Source: Datura wrightii
Taxonomy: Eukaryota > Streptophyta > Magnoliopsida > Solanales > Solanaceae
NCBI GenBank assembly: GCA_035772735.1
Contig: JASDFA010000010.1
Span: 94,632,001 to 94,696,000, forward strand
Length of the DNA stretch: 64,000 nt
Direction: 5' to 3'
Notes under the pieces: generated by a model
Seen by the model: only the letters and a program-made list of their open reading frames with translations
Told to the model about the DNA's origin: nothing
Database searches by the model: none
Translations under genes and position numbers: made by a program
Shown: one piece after another, positions 1-11,267 of the stretch
Numbering within the stretch: position 1 is the first letter of the stretch
Layout: every line of letters starts with the position of its first letter

Positions 1-1591
1 GTCCTTTATTTTTCCGATCTTGTGAATTAGTGGCCAAATTTTCACAAAATTTCTGTATTTCCCAATTGAAAAAGGTAATAAGTGAAATTTGTAGATAGTA
101 TCGGATACAATTCAAATAAGTAGTATTACACATAGGGACTATGTCCTTGCAACTAACGTATCACAAAATAATAATTGTCACTCCATAAGAAATTCAAGTA
201 AACATAGGTGAACCGCCAATTTTATGCAACAAGCATTCTACGATCTTCAAAAAATCACCCCTTTGAGATACACAAGCAATAGTAGAAGTATAAGGAGTTA
301 CGATAGTTAAATTTTATGATGGAGGGGAGGTTGTTATTGTTGGGTTTCTACAGCAACAATGACAATGATGACTATAGAGAAAGAGATCTAGTTGTAATAC
401 TAAAGAATAGTGACAGTGCGTAATAAATACCTATAGTGCATGACTCAAACAAAAGTGTATGAGATCCAATATATATTTTGTAGGTATTTTTTTTGTTAGT
501 ATACTCATCGTAATTGGAGAAACACTATGTGAAAAGTGATTGACTAAAATTGTGGCAAAAGACTTACTAGTTATTGATTGATTAATGATATTCTTTTTAG
601 TGGATGAGGTTACTATCCATTTCACAAGTACTGTACAAAAACCAAAATTTTACACATATAAATAGGTTTATGGGGTAGTCGAGATGTTAGGATTAGTTTA
701 AGATAACATTGATTGATTTCATGGTCTACATGCTTCCTCAGGTCAGTACATCTATATGGTACCTTTGACCATTGAAGTTTATACATATGAGAAGAAATTG
801 AAGTATTTTTTCTCTATACCAATTTGAAACTTAGGCCACATGACTCTTATACTTCATTGGATGTATATAACTCAATCTTATTATGAAATGTTAAAACGAT
901 ACATATAATAAGGTTGACTGGACTTAAATATAATATCCTTCATATATTATTAGAATTACAACAATAACATATATAGATGAACAATGAGAAAAAAATTTAT
1001 AACTAGGAAATGCTTTTAAAAGACATGATGAAAACATAATGATTCAAATAATAAAAAGTATTACATGCTTAATGAATTTGCTAAGTGTGTCCATCATTCT
1101 TTTCTCCGTCGTTATTGCAGGTTGGCCGAAAAGCTTTGGCAAAAAAGGACATTTAGTTTGGGGGCCCCATTTTTTTTAGTAATTATTGAATTGACAAATT
1201 TTTTAAAAAAATGTTACACTATTTTACAAAGGGTAACTTTTTATGTAAAAGGAAGGAACCTTTTTAGATGGGAAATAAAGTAGATATAGTTTCTTAAAAA
1301 TAGGATTAACAAAAATAAAAAACTTAAAATTAGGGAATTTAAACATATGGATGATTTGATAAGTAAATGACCAATCACTTTTTATTTTTCATATAAAAAA
1401 ATATTGGTCCTTTTATTTTTAGCTTTTCAAGTTGCATCTTTTTTTAATCTCACTCTTCCTCATTATTCACATTTTATTCTTTCTCTCTCTCTCTGTCTCT
1501 ATTCTTCTTTTCTTTCTTCCTCTATGTTCAACAGTTCTTAATTGAACAATTCAAAAGTTAAGGATTTTAATAGTTTTAACTTGAAAAGAGC
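1..1591. other. AT-rich non-TE flank, copy T3 of a duplicated block
   Basis: No supported gene. The sequence aligns almost base for base with 50569-52113, and its first ~1.1 kb also aligns with 47381-48467. Short reading frames near 430-625 and 1065-1283 recur in the copies only because the DNA is duplicated; they lack codon conservation and similarity to any protein I recognise. Element A begins immediately to the right. The block is useful as an age marker: it was present before the duplication that made the two ends of this window. Confidence 0.8.
1438..1530. repeat. Pyrimidine-rich CT tract
   Basis: A low-complexity TTTCTTTCTCTCTCTCT-like tract in the flank, about 70 bp before the element A insertion. 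The paralogous position near 52020-52045 is shorter, so the tract has expanded here or contracted there. No function is indicated. Confidence 0.6.
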
Positions 1592-1825
1592 ATAGCTGTT
1601 ACACCCCGTAAAATGTTATCAGTTAGTAGGCGTAAGCGTGGATTTGTAACGAAAAAAGAGAGATTGACGCGTGTAGAAAATGCCTCGAAAGCGGGGTCGG
1701 ATGGGACCAGCATGCACGGGGCCTGTACGGCGCACCAGGCCTGTTGGCGCCTTTATAGGCGCGGCGCGACAGTGGGTTTGACGCGATGGGTGGCATGGGG
1801 TGCCACCCCTGCCCCACCCATGTGA

Positions 1826-1833
1826 TATAAATA
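1826..1833 (+). promoter_or_regulatory. LTR TATA box
   Basis: TATAAATA lies about 230 bp into the LTR, just after a GC-rich stretch, the usual place for an LTR core promoter. The same octamer is at 52366. In the 3' LTR the position has drifted to ATAAAAAT near 9129. Transcription would start some 25-35 bp downstream and read rightwards into gag. Confidence 0.6.
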
Positions 1834-2601
1834 CACTCTCTTAGATCATTTTAACCCATTGTGACATATTCCCTTGGCCAGAGATAAGAGCAAATGCAAC
1901 TTTCAATTAGTTTTCGTCTGATTACGCTACCAAATTCCGTCCAAACACAAATTAACTCGGGGTAACGAGTTCTAGGCCTACGGGAACCATAACTATGGAG
2001 TTATTTCTCGAAAATTCGCTCGACAAACCGGAGTCCCGTCGGGTAAAAATTATCAGAATTGTTTCAAATTGAATCCTAATCGGCCACAGACATTAGGTAA
2101 GCACTTCTCCCTTCTAAACTCTGGGGAAATTCTAGGTTTTTGGCCGAGTTATTCAAAGTTGAATTATAGTGAGTGTTATTATCAAATGTTATCATTATTT
2201 GCCGAGTTTAGTTTTTAAATTAGACCTATTCTCTCCGTATCAGGGCTGCAGTTGGATAGAACCACCGGTTATAATTTGAAACTCACCTATTAAATGGAAG
2301 TCGACACTCGAGGTATGCAAGGCTATCCATTTTGGTAAGTTACATTCGTCGTAAAGCTAGTACGACTTGTGTATCTATAGTACTTCATAGTAGACTTGTT
2401 CTGCTCAGCCGCTATGACTTGAATTGAGATGATAGCGATGATATAGTAACCCTCATCAATGTTAACCCTAGCCAGCTTGATGGTTGTATACGGTGTTTGT
2501 TGTTCGGATATCATTGCCTATAGGGTTGTTCTTGAAGGATCAGTATGATGTCTAGAAGGATTAGAGTTAGGCCGTGAGGGCCTTATCCAGTTTTCAGAGC
2601 T

Positions 2602-2850
2602 TCTATTATGACCCATAGTCGAGCTGAGGCTCGGGATCCAACTACAGTAGTTATATTATAGCCCATAGTCGAGACAGGGCTCGGGGCTCAACTACAACAG
2701 TTACAGTATGATCCATAGTTGAGCTAAGGCTCAGGATCCAGTTATAGCAGTCACATTATGATCCATAATCGGTCGACGCACGGGGTCCAGTTATCAGAAA
2801 TTACATTATGGTCCATAGTCAAGCCAAGGCTTGGGGCCTTGTACAAAGTC
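2602..2850 (+). repeat. 50-bp tandem repeat, five units, dyad core
   Basis: The string CCCATAGTC (with variants) recurs at 2612, 2662, 2712, 2762 and 2812, an exact 50-bp period. Each unit has a core of the form CGAGCC-AA-GGCTCG followed by GGGG, a self-complementary stem with a two-base loop; several units carry mismatches. The array is present in all four A-type LTRs. It lies in the middle of the LTR downstream of the TATA box, so it would be transcribed. Confidence 0.9.
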
Positions 2851-3192
2851 TAGATAGCTCAAACACAGATAAAGCTACGGGAGCCTATCTGGCTCAAATA
2901 CAGTACGACGAGTATTCTTGAGTTACAGTATGTTTACGAACCTTCAGTAGACAGATAGTAAAGTGTACATTGTTTATATTTGTCGGGGCTTATGAGGGCC
3001 CAAGTAAGTTATCCTATGTTGTTTGTACCTTTCAGGCTTATGGGGGCCGAATTAGGTTCTTGTTTGTGTATGTATATTTGTTAATTAGATGTTTCAAATG
3101 GTGAGGTCATCTAGGTTAACCTCTTACCTTTCTTCATGAGTACTTCAGTTTTATCAGCTTTCATTCAGTTGTCATTTTACTACCCTACATAT

Positions 3193-3211
3193 TCAGTACA
3201 TATTGTACTGA
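3193..3211 (+). other. LTR hairpin, A/B/F type
   Basis: Arms TCAGTACA and TGTACTGA are perfectly complementary around loop TAT. Homologous hairpins sit at 10453, 13743, 21098, 41984, 53735 and 56288. In the 3' LTR copy an A-T pair has become G-C with both arms changed. It lies about 600 bp before the LTR end, just before a conserved GGGGCGCT segment. An RNA structure in the transcript is the inference. Confidence 0.6.
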
Positions 3212-3813
3212 CACCAACCCTTGGGGCGCTACATTACTTGCCTGCAGGTGTCGATAGACGTAGTTTAGGACCTTTTTAGTCATCAGCTAGAGTTAACAAT
3301 TTACTTAGCTCTCTTCCTCCGGAGTTGGTAGTTAGAAGAGGTTTGTTCTTTTGTTGTACAGTTTATGGGTAGGTTGGGGCCCTGTCTCGACCCTTATTCC
3401 ACTCTTAGAGGCTTGCAAGCTATAGATTTCCAGTAGTTAGCTTTTGTTGTTAGCTGTGTGGGGCCTATGTGTGTTATATTTCATGTGATGGCCCTCTGGC
3501 CCCTTGTTTAGCTAGCAGTTAGCAGCCTTGTCGGCTATAGCATAGTTTAGCTGCGTTATCTTATTTCAGTTATGACTAGACAACATTGTGATCCTGTCGA
3601 CACACATAGGATCCCTATTATTGTATTGTTGTTCGCTAATTGTCTTCTTTTACAAGTGGCCTCTGGGCTGTATTTACAGTCGAGATATAGCTCGTCATTT
3701 TCATGAAAACGTTACAGGCGTGCACGAGTAGTGCACTAGGCCAGACGTGTTAGTCCAAACACCAGTGTGGCGCTATGTTCCAGTCACGCCTCCCAAGGTG
3801 GGGCATGAAAAAC

Positions 3814-3825
3814 TTGGTATCAGAG
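3814..3825 (+). other. Primer-binding site, tRNA-iMet type
   Basis: TTGGTATCAGAG starts three bases after the LTR end. It matches the TGGTATCAGAGC complement of the initiator tRNA-Met 3' end used by many plant gypsy and copia elements for minus-strand priming. Confidence 0.85.
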
Positions 3826-4025
3826 TAGGTCGTATGCCAAGGAGTCTGCAAGCAGTGTCAAATAGAGTCTTGGTTGTGGATATGTTGTGCTCCACATTCT
3901 ATAGACAGGAGTCTACAAAGCGTTATTGTGTAGTTACTCTTTTTTCTCGTCCAGTCATGCTATAGGGTTGTGCTACATAGGGTCACTCGCTAAGCTTATG
4001 TTATTCTATCTATTTAGAGAGAAAA

Positions 4026-5200
4026 ATGTCTGACGCATGACGTACTGCGGCCTGTCGAGATTTAGATATGGCAGGAGGATAGGGCACTAGCAGGGGCTAC
4101 AGTTAGAGTCAGCCCGATCTAAGCGCGACAGGAAGATGTCACCTCAATCTCCCCAATAGTCACCACTGCACTCAGAGCCCGCTAGTGCAGCAGATATACC
4201 AGCACAACACATTTCTGTACCATTCGATCAGGAGCTAAAAGGTGCATTCTATGTGTTGGTTTAGATGATGGCTGCCCAGTGTCAGCCTCAACCAGTAGTA
4301 CCAGCTATCATTGAGCCTACTGAGGGGAGCGGTAGTTAGAGAGTCAGTGAATTTATTACTCTGAGTCCCATGCAGTTTATAGGGAGAGATCGTAGAGAGG
4401 ACCCCCAGAACTTCGTAGATCAGCTGTAGAGAATATTCAGGGTTATGCATGCCTCGTCTATAGAATTAGTTGAATTAGTAGTATTCTGATTGCGAGATAT
4501 AGCTATTTTGTGGTATGAATGTTGGGAAAGATCCCGAGGTAGAGATGTACCTCCACCTACGTGTCCTAGCTAGAGTAGAATAGTTTTTGCATCTGGAGAA
4601 GGGAAGAATGTGTGTTAGAGAATATGAATTTAGATTTGATTCCTTATACATATATGCACCCTCGTTTGCCGACATTATGCCATCCAGGGTGCACCAATTT
4701 ATTATGGGACTTGCACCGAGATATGTGGAGTCTTGTATTACAGCTACACTGCAATAGGATATTTCATGGATCCAGGCCTTTGCTCATAATATAGAGGAGC
4801 TCAAACAACATCAGTACTCCATGGAAAGGGAAGGTTAGGAACAACGTCGGAGGGCTAGACCTATAGATTTCCATGAAGATTTTCAAGGTGTGCCTAGGCC
4901 CCGTTTAACGAGTAGACCACCTAGGCCCCCATTTCAGAAACAACCGGTTAGCAGATCGAATCATCGTGGGTAGTTAGGTCCTGGCGAGAATTCACGAGCA
5001 TTAGGTTCACAGCAGCAGAGGGGGCCAAATCAGATAAAATCGATAGTAGCATGATGCAGTACCTGTCATAGGATGCATTCGAGGAGATGTAGGTATAGTT
5101 CCACTACTTGTTATTCCTGTGGATAGGAGGGGCACATAATGAGAGATTTCCCGACTAAACGCCAAGGCGGTTAGGACCAACAGGATAGATCCTCAGCAGT
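4026..5200 (+). pseudogene. gag of element A (capsid and zinc knuckle), broken
   Basis: The start context AAAATG is followed by a stop at codon 5 (CGA to TGA compared with element B), shared with the copy at 54544. Readable segments match Retrotrans_gag, including AVLWYEC-like and LSPMQF-like motifs seen in several frames. A ~57-bp block near 4570 present in the copy at 55090-55147 is deleted. The nucleocapsid knuckle near 5106-5150 reads C-Y-S-C-G-stop-E-G-H-I-M-R-D-F, so the last zinc ligand is lost and there is an in-frame stop. Gag would form the cytoplasmic particle; this copy cannot. Confidence 0.85.
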
Positions 5201-5329
5201 TTCATATGCCCCAGCACCTATTGTCGGGCGCATACCCTCATCTCCAATCGGTAGAGGCCGAGATAGATTAGGGACATCTAGTTCAGGCAGTGATCATGAT
5301 CGCAAATATGCACTACCAGGGCGACAAGA

Positions 5330-5640
5330 GTCAGAATCATTGCTAGAATTGCTTCAGCTACCCTTTCTAGTGTCTACACCCGTCGGTTACTCTATTATTG
5401 CAAAAAAGAATTTATCGGGATTGTACAGTAGAGATTGTTGGTCGCCATACCTTAGAAGATCTAGTATAACTAGAAATGATCGATTTTGATGTGATTATGG
5501 GTATAGATTTGTTGGCACCATGTTACGCCACTGTTGAGTGTTGGACCAGAATTGTCCGATTTCACTTTCTAGGGGAAGTAGAATGTGAGCGGAGGGGTAA
5601 TACAACTATGCCAAAAGGCAGGTTTATATCCTATCTTCAG
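5330..5640 (+). pseudogene. Aspartic protease remnant of element A, active site deleted
   Basis: Matches the C-terminal half of the chromovirus protease: VSTPVG-like, then FDVIMGIDLLAPCYA followed by the linker toward RT. Compared with element B (15965-16085), about 110 bp carrying the catalytic loop are missing, the junction falling near 5340. A protease is needed to process Gag-Pol, so this deletion alone inactivates the element. Confidence 0.75.
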
Positions 5641-6610
5641 GAAAAAAAGTTGATAGAAAATGATTGTATCTACCATATTACTAGGTTTCGGGATATGCAA
5701 GAAGAACCCATGACTCCCCAGTCCTTTCCAGTGGTTAATGAGTTCCAGATGTGTTCCCAGATGAACTTCCTACTATTCCCCCAGAGCGGGAAATAGATTT
5801 CTCTATAGATTTTCTATCAGGAACTCAGTCTATATCCATCCCTCCATACTGAATGGATCTTGATGAATTAAGGGAATTGAAAGAGCAGTTGAAAGATTTG
5901 GTAGACAAGGGATTTATCAGGCAGAGTATGTGATCATGGGGTGCGCCAGTCTTGTTTGTGAGAAAGAAAGATGGATCCCTCCACATGTGCATAGACTATT
6001 GACAATTGAATAAGGTTACTATTAAAAATAAATACCCACTTCCAAGGATAGATGACTTCTTTGATTAGTTGTGAGGGACAAAATATTTTTCCAAGATTGA
6101 CTTAAGGTCAGGATATCATTAGGTGCGGGTTTGGGAGAGAGATATCCCGAAGACAGCTTTCAGGACCAGGTATCATCTTTTTGAATTCCTATTCATGTCC
6201 TTTGGGTTGACAAATGCCCCAGCAGTGTTCATGGATCTGATGAGCAGTATCTTTAGGCCATATTTAGATCATTTTGTGTTTGTATTCATTGGTGATATTC
6301 TGGTATACTCCCGCTCAGAGCAGAACACAGAGATCATTTGCGAATAGTACTTTAGATCCTTAGAGACAGCCAACTATATGCAATGTTTTCTAAATGTGAG
6401 TTCAGGTTAAATTCTATAGCTTTCTTGGGCCACATTGTATCAAAGGCTGGTATTCAGGTTGTTTCGCAGAAAATAGAGGCAGTAAAGACATGGCCTAGAC
6501 CTACAACTCCAATAGAGGTTCGCAATTTCCTAAGATTAGCTAGGTATTACAGAAGGTTTATGGAAGGATTTTCTACCCTATCAGTGCCTTTTACTAAATT
6601 GACTTAGAAA
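5641..6610 (+). pseudogene. Reverse transcriptase of element A, broken
   Basis: Consecutive frame fragments give RT motifs in order: PVLFVRKKDG, YPLPRIDD-like, FSKIDLRSGYH, FRTRYHLFEFLFMSFGLTNAP, then the catalytic loop and FLGHIVSKAGI. The catalytic box reads F-I-G-D near 6288, so one of the paired aspartates of FIDD is glycine. Stops interrupt it at several points, for example after RSGYH and after the catalytic segment. Overall size matches the family. Confidence 0.9.
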
Positions 6611-7090
6611 GCAGCCAAATTTCAGTGGACCGAGGCATGTAAGTAGAGTTTTCAAGAATTGAAAAACATATTTACATCACCGCTAGTGTTAACTTTTCCA
6701 GAAGGTTCAGAAGGTTATGTTGTATATTGAGACGCTTCAGGCATTAGGTTAGGGTGTGTTTTGATGCAACATGAAAAAGTAATTGCGTATGCTTCAAGGA
6801 AATTAAGGAAACATGAAAAGAACTATCCTACCCATGATCCAGAGTTACCTGCAATGCTTCACGCATTAAAAATATGGAGGTATTACTCGTATTATGTAAA
6901 TGTGGAAATTTTTACTAATAATAAAAGCCTCAAGTATATTTTCGCACAGAAAGAGCCGAATTGATGAAAGCGTTGTTGCCTAGATTGTTGAATGATTATG
7001 ATGTGAACATCATGTATCACCCATGGAAGGCCAATATTGTAGCAGATGCCCTCAGTCACCGATCCATAGGTAGTTTGGCACATCTGAGAC
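6611..7090 (+). pseudogene. RNase H and connection of element A, broken
   Basis: Recognisable RNase H landmarks: an aspartate-alanine-serine motif near 6730 with a stop just before it (Y-stop-D-A-S), G-C-V-L-M-Q-H, ASRKLRKHEKNYPTHDPEL, IFTNNKSLKYIF (family IFTDHKSLQY; catalytic D changed to N) and IVADALS. RNase H removes the RNA strand of the hybrid. Stops and a small frameshift near 6962 break it. Confidence 0.88.
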
Positions 7091-8400
7091 TAGAACAGTG
7101 GGAAATGGCTTGAGAATTGCACCGGCTAGCCAATTTAGCAGTTCACATAGTGGATTCAGAGGATTATGGGGCTATAGTTATAAATACAACAGTATCATCC
7201 CTAGTGATAGAGGTAAAAGAGTGGCAGTACAAAGATTCTAATTTAGCACAGCTTATAGATAAGGCTCAACAAGGTGAACTATTAGTTGTCGAGGTAATCG
7301 CAGACGGGGTTTTGAGGTACAGAGGTCGCCTCTGCATTCCAATGGTAGCAAGGCTCTGCCAGTAGATCATGGCAGAGGTACACTATTACCGTTACTCTCT
7401 TCATCCAGGTTCAACAAAGATGTACCACAACATAAAAGAAACATACTTGTGGCATGGAATGAAGAAAGGTATAGTCGAATTCGTGGTGTAGTGTCCTAAT
7501 TGCCAACAAGTGAAGGCCGAATATCAGAAACCTAGCGACCTAACTCAGAAGATGGCTATACCTATGTGTATGTGGGAGGCAGTCAATATGGAGTTTGTGA
7601 CGGGACTACCCCTTACCAGCTGCAAATTTGATTCTATTTGGGTGATTGTTGACAGGTTGACAAAATTACCTCACTTTCTGCCAGTTCAGACTACATTCTC
7701 AACTGAAGATTACACTGAACTATATATTAAAGTGATAGTTTATTTACACAGTGTCCCAACATCTATCATCTTAGACAGAGAGATACAGTTTACAGCTAGA
7801 TTTTGGCAATCATTTTAGAATGGTTTGGGGACAGAGGTTAATTTGAGTACAACATTCCATCCTCAGACAGACGGTCAGGCAGAGCACGCTATTTATACGC
7901 TCGAGGATATGTTACGGGTGTGTGTGCTAGATTTCGGAGGAATCTGGGATAAACATTTACCCCTCGTTGAATTTTCATATAATAATAGTTATCATTTTTT
8001 AATTCAGATGGGGCCATATGAGGCATTATATGTGAGGAAATGCAGATCCCCCATCAGATAGTTTGAGGTAGGAGAGGCAGAGTTAGTCAAACCAGATATG
8101 GTTCGCCAATCAGAAGTGAAACTTATCAGGGAACGGTTACTGAAAGCCTAGAGTCACTAGAAGTCCTACTCCAATATGCTGCGTAGAGACTTGAAATTTA
8201 ACATAGATGATTGGGTATTCCTTAAAGTGTTGTCACTGAAGGGCGTGATGAGATTTTGCAAGAAAGGCAAACATAGCCCGAGGTTCATTGGGTCGTATCT
8301 GCTTAACCGATGGATAGGCAGAGTGGCATATGAATTAAAGTTACCTTCAGAATTATAGTATATTCAGCCAGTTTTTCATGTATCTATGTTGCAAAAGTGT
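7091..8400 (+). pseudogene. Integrase of element A, broken
   Basis: Order of motifs: the RH-IN linker (ELHRLANLAVHIVDS), a zinc-binding N-terminal region near 7370-7510 with HPG-like and CPNCQQVK strings, core with MEFVTGLPL (family MDFVTGLP, so first catalytic D is E) and ILDREIQFTARFW (family SDRGTQFT), HPQTDGQAEH carrying the third acidic residue region, then the GDWVFLKVSPLKG-type C-terminal domain. In-frame stops fall at about 7489, 7816 and 8059. Confidence 0.88.
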
Positions 8401-8625
8401 ATAGGGGACCCGTCCCGAGTTTTGCCAGTTGTGGACATCCATGTTACTGAGGAGTTAGCCTAAGAAGAAATTCCAATCTCTATACTAGATAGACAGCTTC
8501 GTAGACTAAGAACTAAAGACGTACCCTCTGTTAAAGTACTATAGAGGAAAAAAAATAAAGAAGAGATGACCTGTGAAGATGAGGAAGACATGAGGTCTAG
8601 ATATCCCCACTTGTTCGAGGATTGA
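8401..8625 (+). pseudogene. Chromodomain-like tail of element A
   Basis: Residues EEIPISILDRQLRRLRTKD, SVKVL, EEMTCEDEEDM and YPHLFED match the C-terminal chromodomain of Tekay-type integrases, which targets insertion to heterochromatin. A stop replaces Y in ELAYEE near 8461 and another follows SVKVL. The family stop codon after the FED tail is at 8623-8625. Confidence 0.8.
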
Positions 8626-8900
8626 TTCAGATTATACAGTTAAGGTGATATTGTTATTCAGTTGTTATTTTACTGCTTATGTTATTAGTACTATATAGCT
8701 GGCTACCTCTCTGTGATGAAATAGTTGTTTGTAGCATCCAGTGAGGCGCCTATATTGGACTTTTCTGCGTTTCTGGTTATCGGATAGTCCATATTACAGA
8801 GGAGGCTCTATCAAATATTTTCTAAGTAGTAACTAAAAGAGTTAACTCCTATAAGCCTAAAGATGGCATTCGAGGACGATTGTTCCTATGGGGGGGAGGA
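8626..8900 (+). other. 3' untranslated region and polypurine tract of element A
   Basis: No coding potential. The segment ends in a run of G with GGGGGGGAGGA at 8890-8900, directly against the 3' LTR: the plus-strand primer of reverse transcription. The equivalent tract in element B is at 19653. Confidence 0.8.
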
Positions 8901-9901
8901 TGTTACACCCCATAAAACGTTATCAGTTAGTAGGCATACGCGTGGATTTGTGATGAATAAAAAGAGCTTGATACATGTAGAAAAATCCTCAGAAGCAGCG
9001 TCAGACAAGACTAGTGCACATAGGGCCAGCGCAACGCGCCAGCCAGTAGTGCATTGGCCAATGCGGCACGACAGTGGGTTTGGCGCGATGGACGGCACGG
9101 TGCAGCACCCCTTCCACCGCCCATGTGATAAAAATATACTCCCTTAGCTAATTTAACCCATTGTTACATATTCCTTCGCCCAGAGATAAGAGCAAATGGA
9201 ACTTTCAATTAGTTTTCATCTGATTGTGCTACCAAATGCTGTCCAAACACTAATTAACTTTGGATAACGAGTTATAGGTCTACGAGAAGCATTACTACAG
9301 AGTTATTTCTCAAGAATTCGCTTAGCAAATCAGAGCCCCATCAGGTGAAAGTTGTCAGAATTATTTCAAATTAAATCCTAATCGGCCATAGACATTAGGT
9401 AAGCACTTCTCCCTTCTGAACTCTCGGGAAATTATAGGTTTTTGGTCGAGTTATTCGAAGTGGAATTATAGTGAATGTTATTATCAAACGTTATCATTAT
9501 TTGCTGAGTTTAGTATTGAAATTAGCCTTATTCTCTCAGTATTAGGACTGCAGTGCGAAAGAACTATCGGTTATAAGTTTAAACTCGCTTGTTAAATGAA
9601 AGTCGGCACTCAAGGTATGTAATGCTATTCATTTTGGAAGGTTACGTTCGTCGTAAAGCTAGCAAGACCGTGTATCTATAGTACTTTAGAGTAGACTTGT
9701 CGTGGTCAGCTGTTATGAGTTGAATTAAATGGTAGCGAAGATATAGTAACCCTCGTCAAAGTTAACCCTAGCCAGCTTGATGGTTGAATATTATATTTGG
9801 GGTTCGGATGTTACTGCCTATAGGGTTGTGCTTGTAGGATTAGTATGATGTCCTAAGGGACCAGAATTAGGTCATGAGGTCCGTATCTAGTTTTTAGTGC
9901 T

Positions 9902-10150
9902 TCTATTATGACCCATAGTCGAGCCAAGGCTTGGGGTCCAGCTACAACAGTTATACTATAGCCCATAGTCGAGCCAAGGCTCGGGGCACAACTATAGAAG
10001 TTATAGTATGATGCATAGTTGAGCTAAGGCTCGGGATCCAGTTAGAGCTGTCACATTATGACCCATAGTCGAGCCAAGGCCCAGGGTCAAGTTATCAGAG
10101 ACTACATTATGACCCATAGTCGAGCCAAGGCTCGGGGCCCAGTATACAAT
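9902..10150 (+). repeat. 50-bp tandem repeat, five units, 3' LTR
   Basis: CCCATAGTC-type anchors at 9912, 9962, 10012, 10062 and 10113. The CGAGCCAAGGCTCGGGG core is better preserved here than in the 5' LTR, with three near-perfect dyads. Confidence 0.9.
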
Positions 10151-10452
10151 CTAGACAGCTTAGACACAGATACAGCTACAGGAGCCTATCTAGATCAAAT
10201 ACAATTTCAGAGAACGAGTATTCCTGAGTTACAATATGTTTACGAACATTCAATAGACAAATAATAGAGTGTCCATTGTTTGTACTTGTTGATGCTTATG
10301 GAGACCCGGTTAGGTTCTTGTTTGTGTATGTGAATACTTGTTAGTTAGATGTTTCAGACGGTGAGATCATTTAGGTTAACCTCTTACCCTTCTTCATGAT
10401 TACTTCAGTTTTATCAACTTTTATTCAGTTATCATTTTACTGCCTAACACAT

Positions 10453-10471
10453 TTGGTACATATTGTACCGA
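10453..10471 (+). other. LTR hairpin with compensatory change
   Basis: Arms TTGGTACA and TGTACCGA around TAT. Compared with the 5' LTR copy at 3193, one A-T pair is G-C on both arms and a C-G pair is T-G, which is a U-G wobble only in the sense RNA. Confidence 0.6.
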
Positions 10472-11267
10472 TGCCCACCCTTGGGGCGCTAAATTACTTG
10501 CCTGTAGGTGAGGATAGATGCAGTTCGGGACCCTCTTAGTCATCAGCTGGAGTTAATAGTTTTCTTAGCTCACTTCCTACGGAGTTGGTAGTTAGAAGCG
10601 GTTTGTTCTTTTATTTTATAGTTTATAGGTAGGTCGGGGCCTTGTCCTCTACCCTTATTCCACTCTTAGAGGCTTGCAGGTGATAGATTTCCAGTAGTTA
10701 GCTTTTGTTGTTGGCCGTGTGGGGCCTATGTGTGTTATATTTCTTGTGATGGTCATGTTAGGCCTTGTTTAGCTGTCAATTAGCAGCCTTGTCGGCTATA
10801 GCGTAGTTTAGCTGCCTGATCTCATTTCAGTTATGAATAGACAGCGTGGTGGTCTTGTTGGCCCACTTAGGATCCCTGTTATTGTATTATTGTTGGCGAG
10901 CAATCTTCTTTTAAAGGTGGCCTTGTTGGCTAGAGACTGTATTTATAGTCGAGATATAGCTTGTCATTTTCTTGAATAAGTTACAGGAGTGCACCAGTAG
11001 TGCACCATGCTAGACAGGTTAGTCTAGACACCAGTGTGACACTAGGTGCCAGCCATGTTTCCCAAGGTGGAGCGTGCAATAGTTCATGTTTCATATTTTG
11101 AAAAGAATATTTTGAAGTATACAAAAAAATATTTTGGAATCAAGTCTTCATATTTCTTGAATCGGCTAATATTTTTCTAACTTTCTAATATCATTTTGGT
11201 TTTTTTATTTGTTTTCATTTTTATTGAAATTGTAGATTGTGTTTAAAATATTTGTCAGAATTTTAAT

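Larger units (their letters stand above)
1597..3810 (+). repeat. 5' LTR of element A
   Basis: Starts TGTTACACCCC and ends TGAAA where the family ends TGACA, a terminal C-to-A change shared with the 5' LTR at 52119 but not with either 3' LTR. It contains a TATA box, a five-unit 50-bp tandem repeat and a 19-nt hairpin near 3193. The preserved 3' end reads CTCCCAAGGTGGGGC before the terminus, as in the B and F families. The boundary is fixed by the primer site three bases beyond it. Confidence 0.93.
1597..11078 (+). mobile_element. Element A: Ty3/gypsy chromovirus (Tekay/Del type), complete but decayed
   Basis: LTRs of 2,214 and 2,178 bp begin TGTTACACCCC. They enclose an iMet-type primer site, gag, protease remnant, RT, RNase H, integrase and a C-terminal chromodomain-like tail, then a G-rich polypurine tract against the 3' LTR. 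Flanking five bases are ATAGC on the left and ATAGT on the right; the copy at 52119 has ATAGT on both sides, so the left base has mutated here. The domain order PR-RT-RH-IN-chromo defines chromoviruses. Stops and frameshifts occur in every domain, so it cannot move by itself. Confidence 0.92.
8901..11078 (+). repeat. 3' LTR of element A
   Basis: Starts TGTTACACCCCATAAAACG and ends CGTGCA. It carries the same internal blocks as the 5' LTR: GC-rich U3, a drifted TATA box, 50-bp repeats and hairpin, and the GTACC/GGCTTATGG segment. The two LTRs differ by many substitutions and small indels, implying an old insertion. The base after the end begins ATAGT, the target-site copy. Confidence 0.93.

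Noticed and set aside
431..625. Minus-strand 64-codon frame, recurring at 50946-51197 and partly near 47990
   Set aside because: It recurs because the DNA is duplicated. Substitutions between the three copies change amino acids freely and the third copy has an early stop, so there is no sign of coding selection.
1613..1825. Overlapping frames in the GC-rich LTR start (both strands; also 8863-9147, 12319-12510, 19685-19948, 52098-52439)
   Set aside because: They arise from GC-rich U3 sequence upstream of the TATA box, in all LTR copies and on both strands, with no conserved protein.
1826..1833. Promoter of a host gene
   Set aside because: Position and repetition in LTRs show it is the element's own promoter; no host gene is downstream.
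2602..2850. CRISPR-like array
   Set aside because: Units are contiguous with no unique spacers, lie in an LTR, and the genome is a plant nuclear one.
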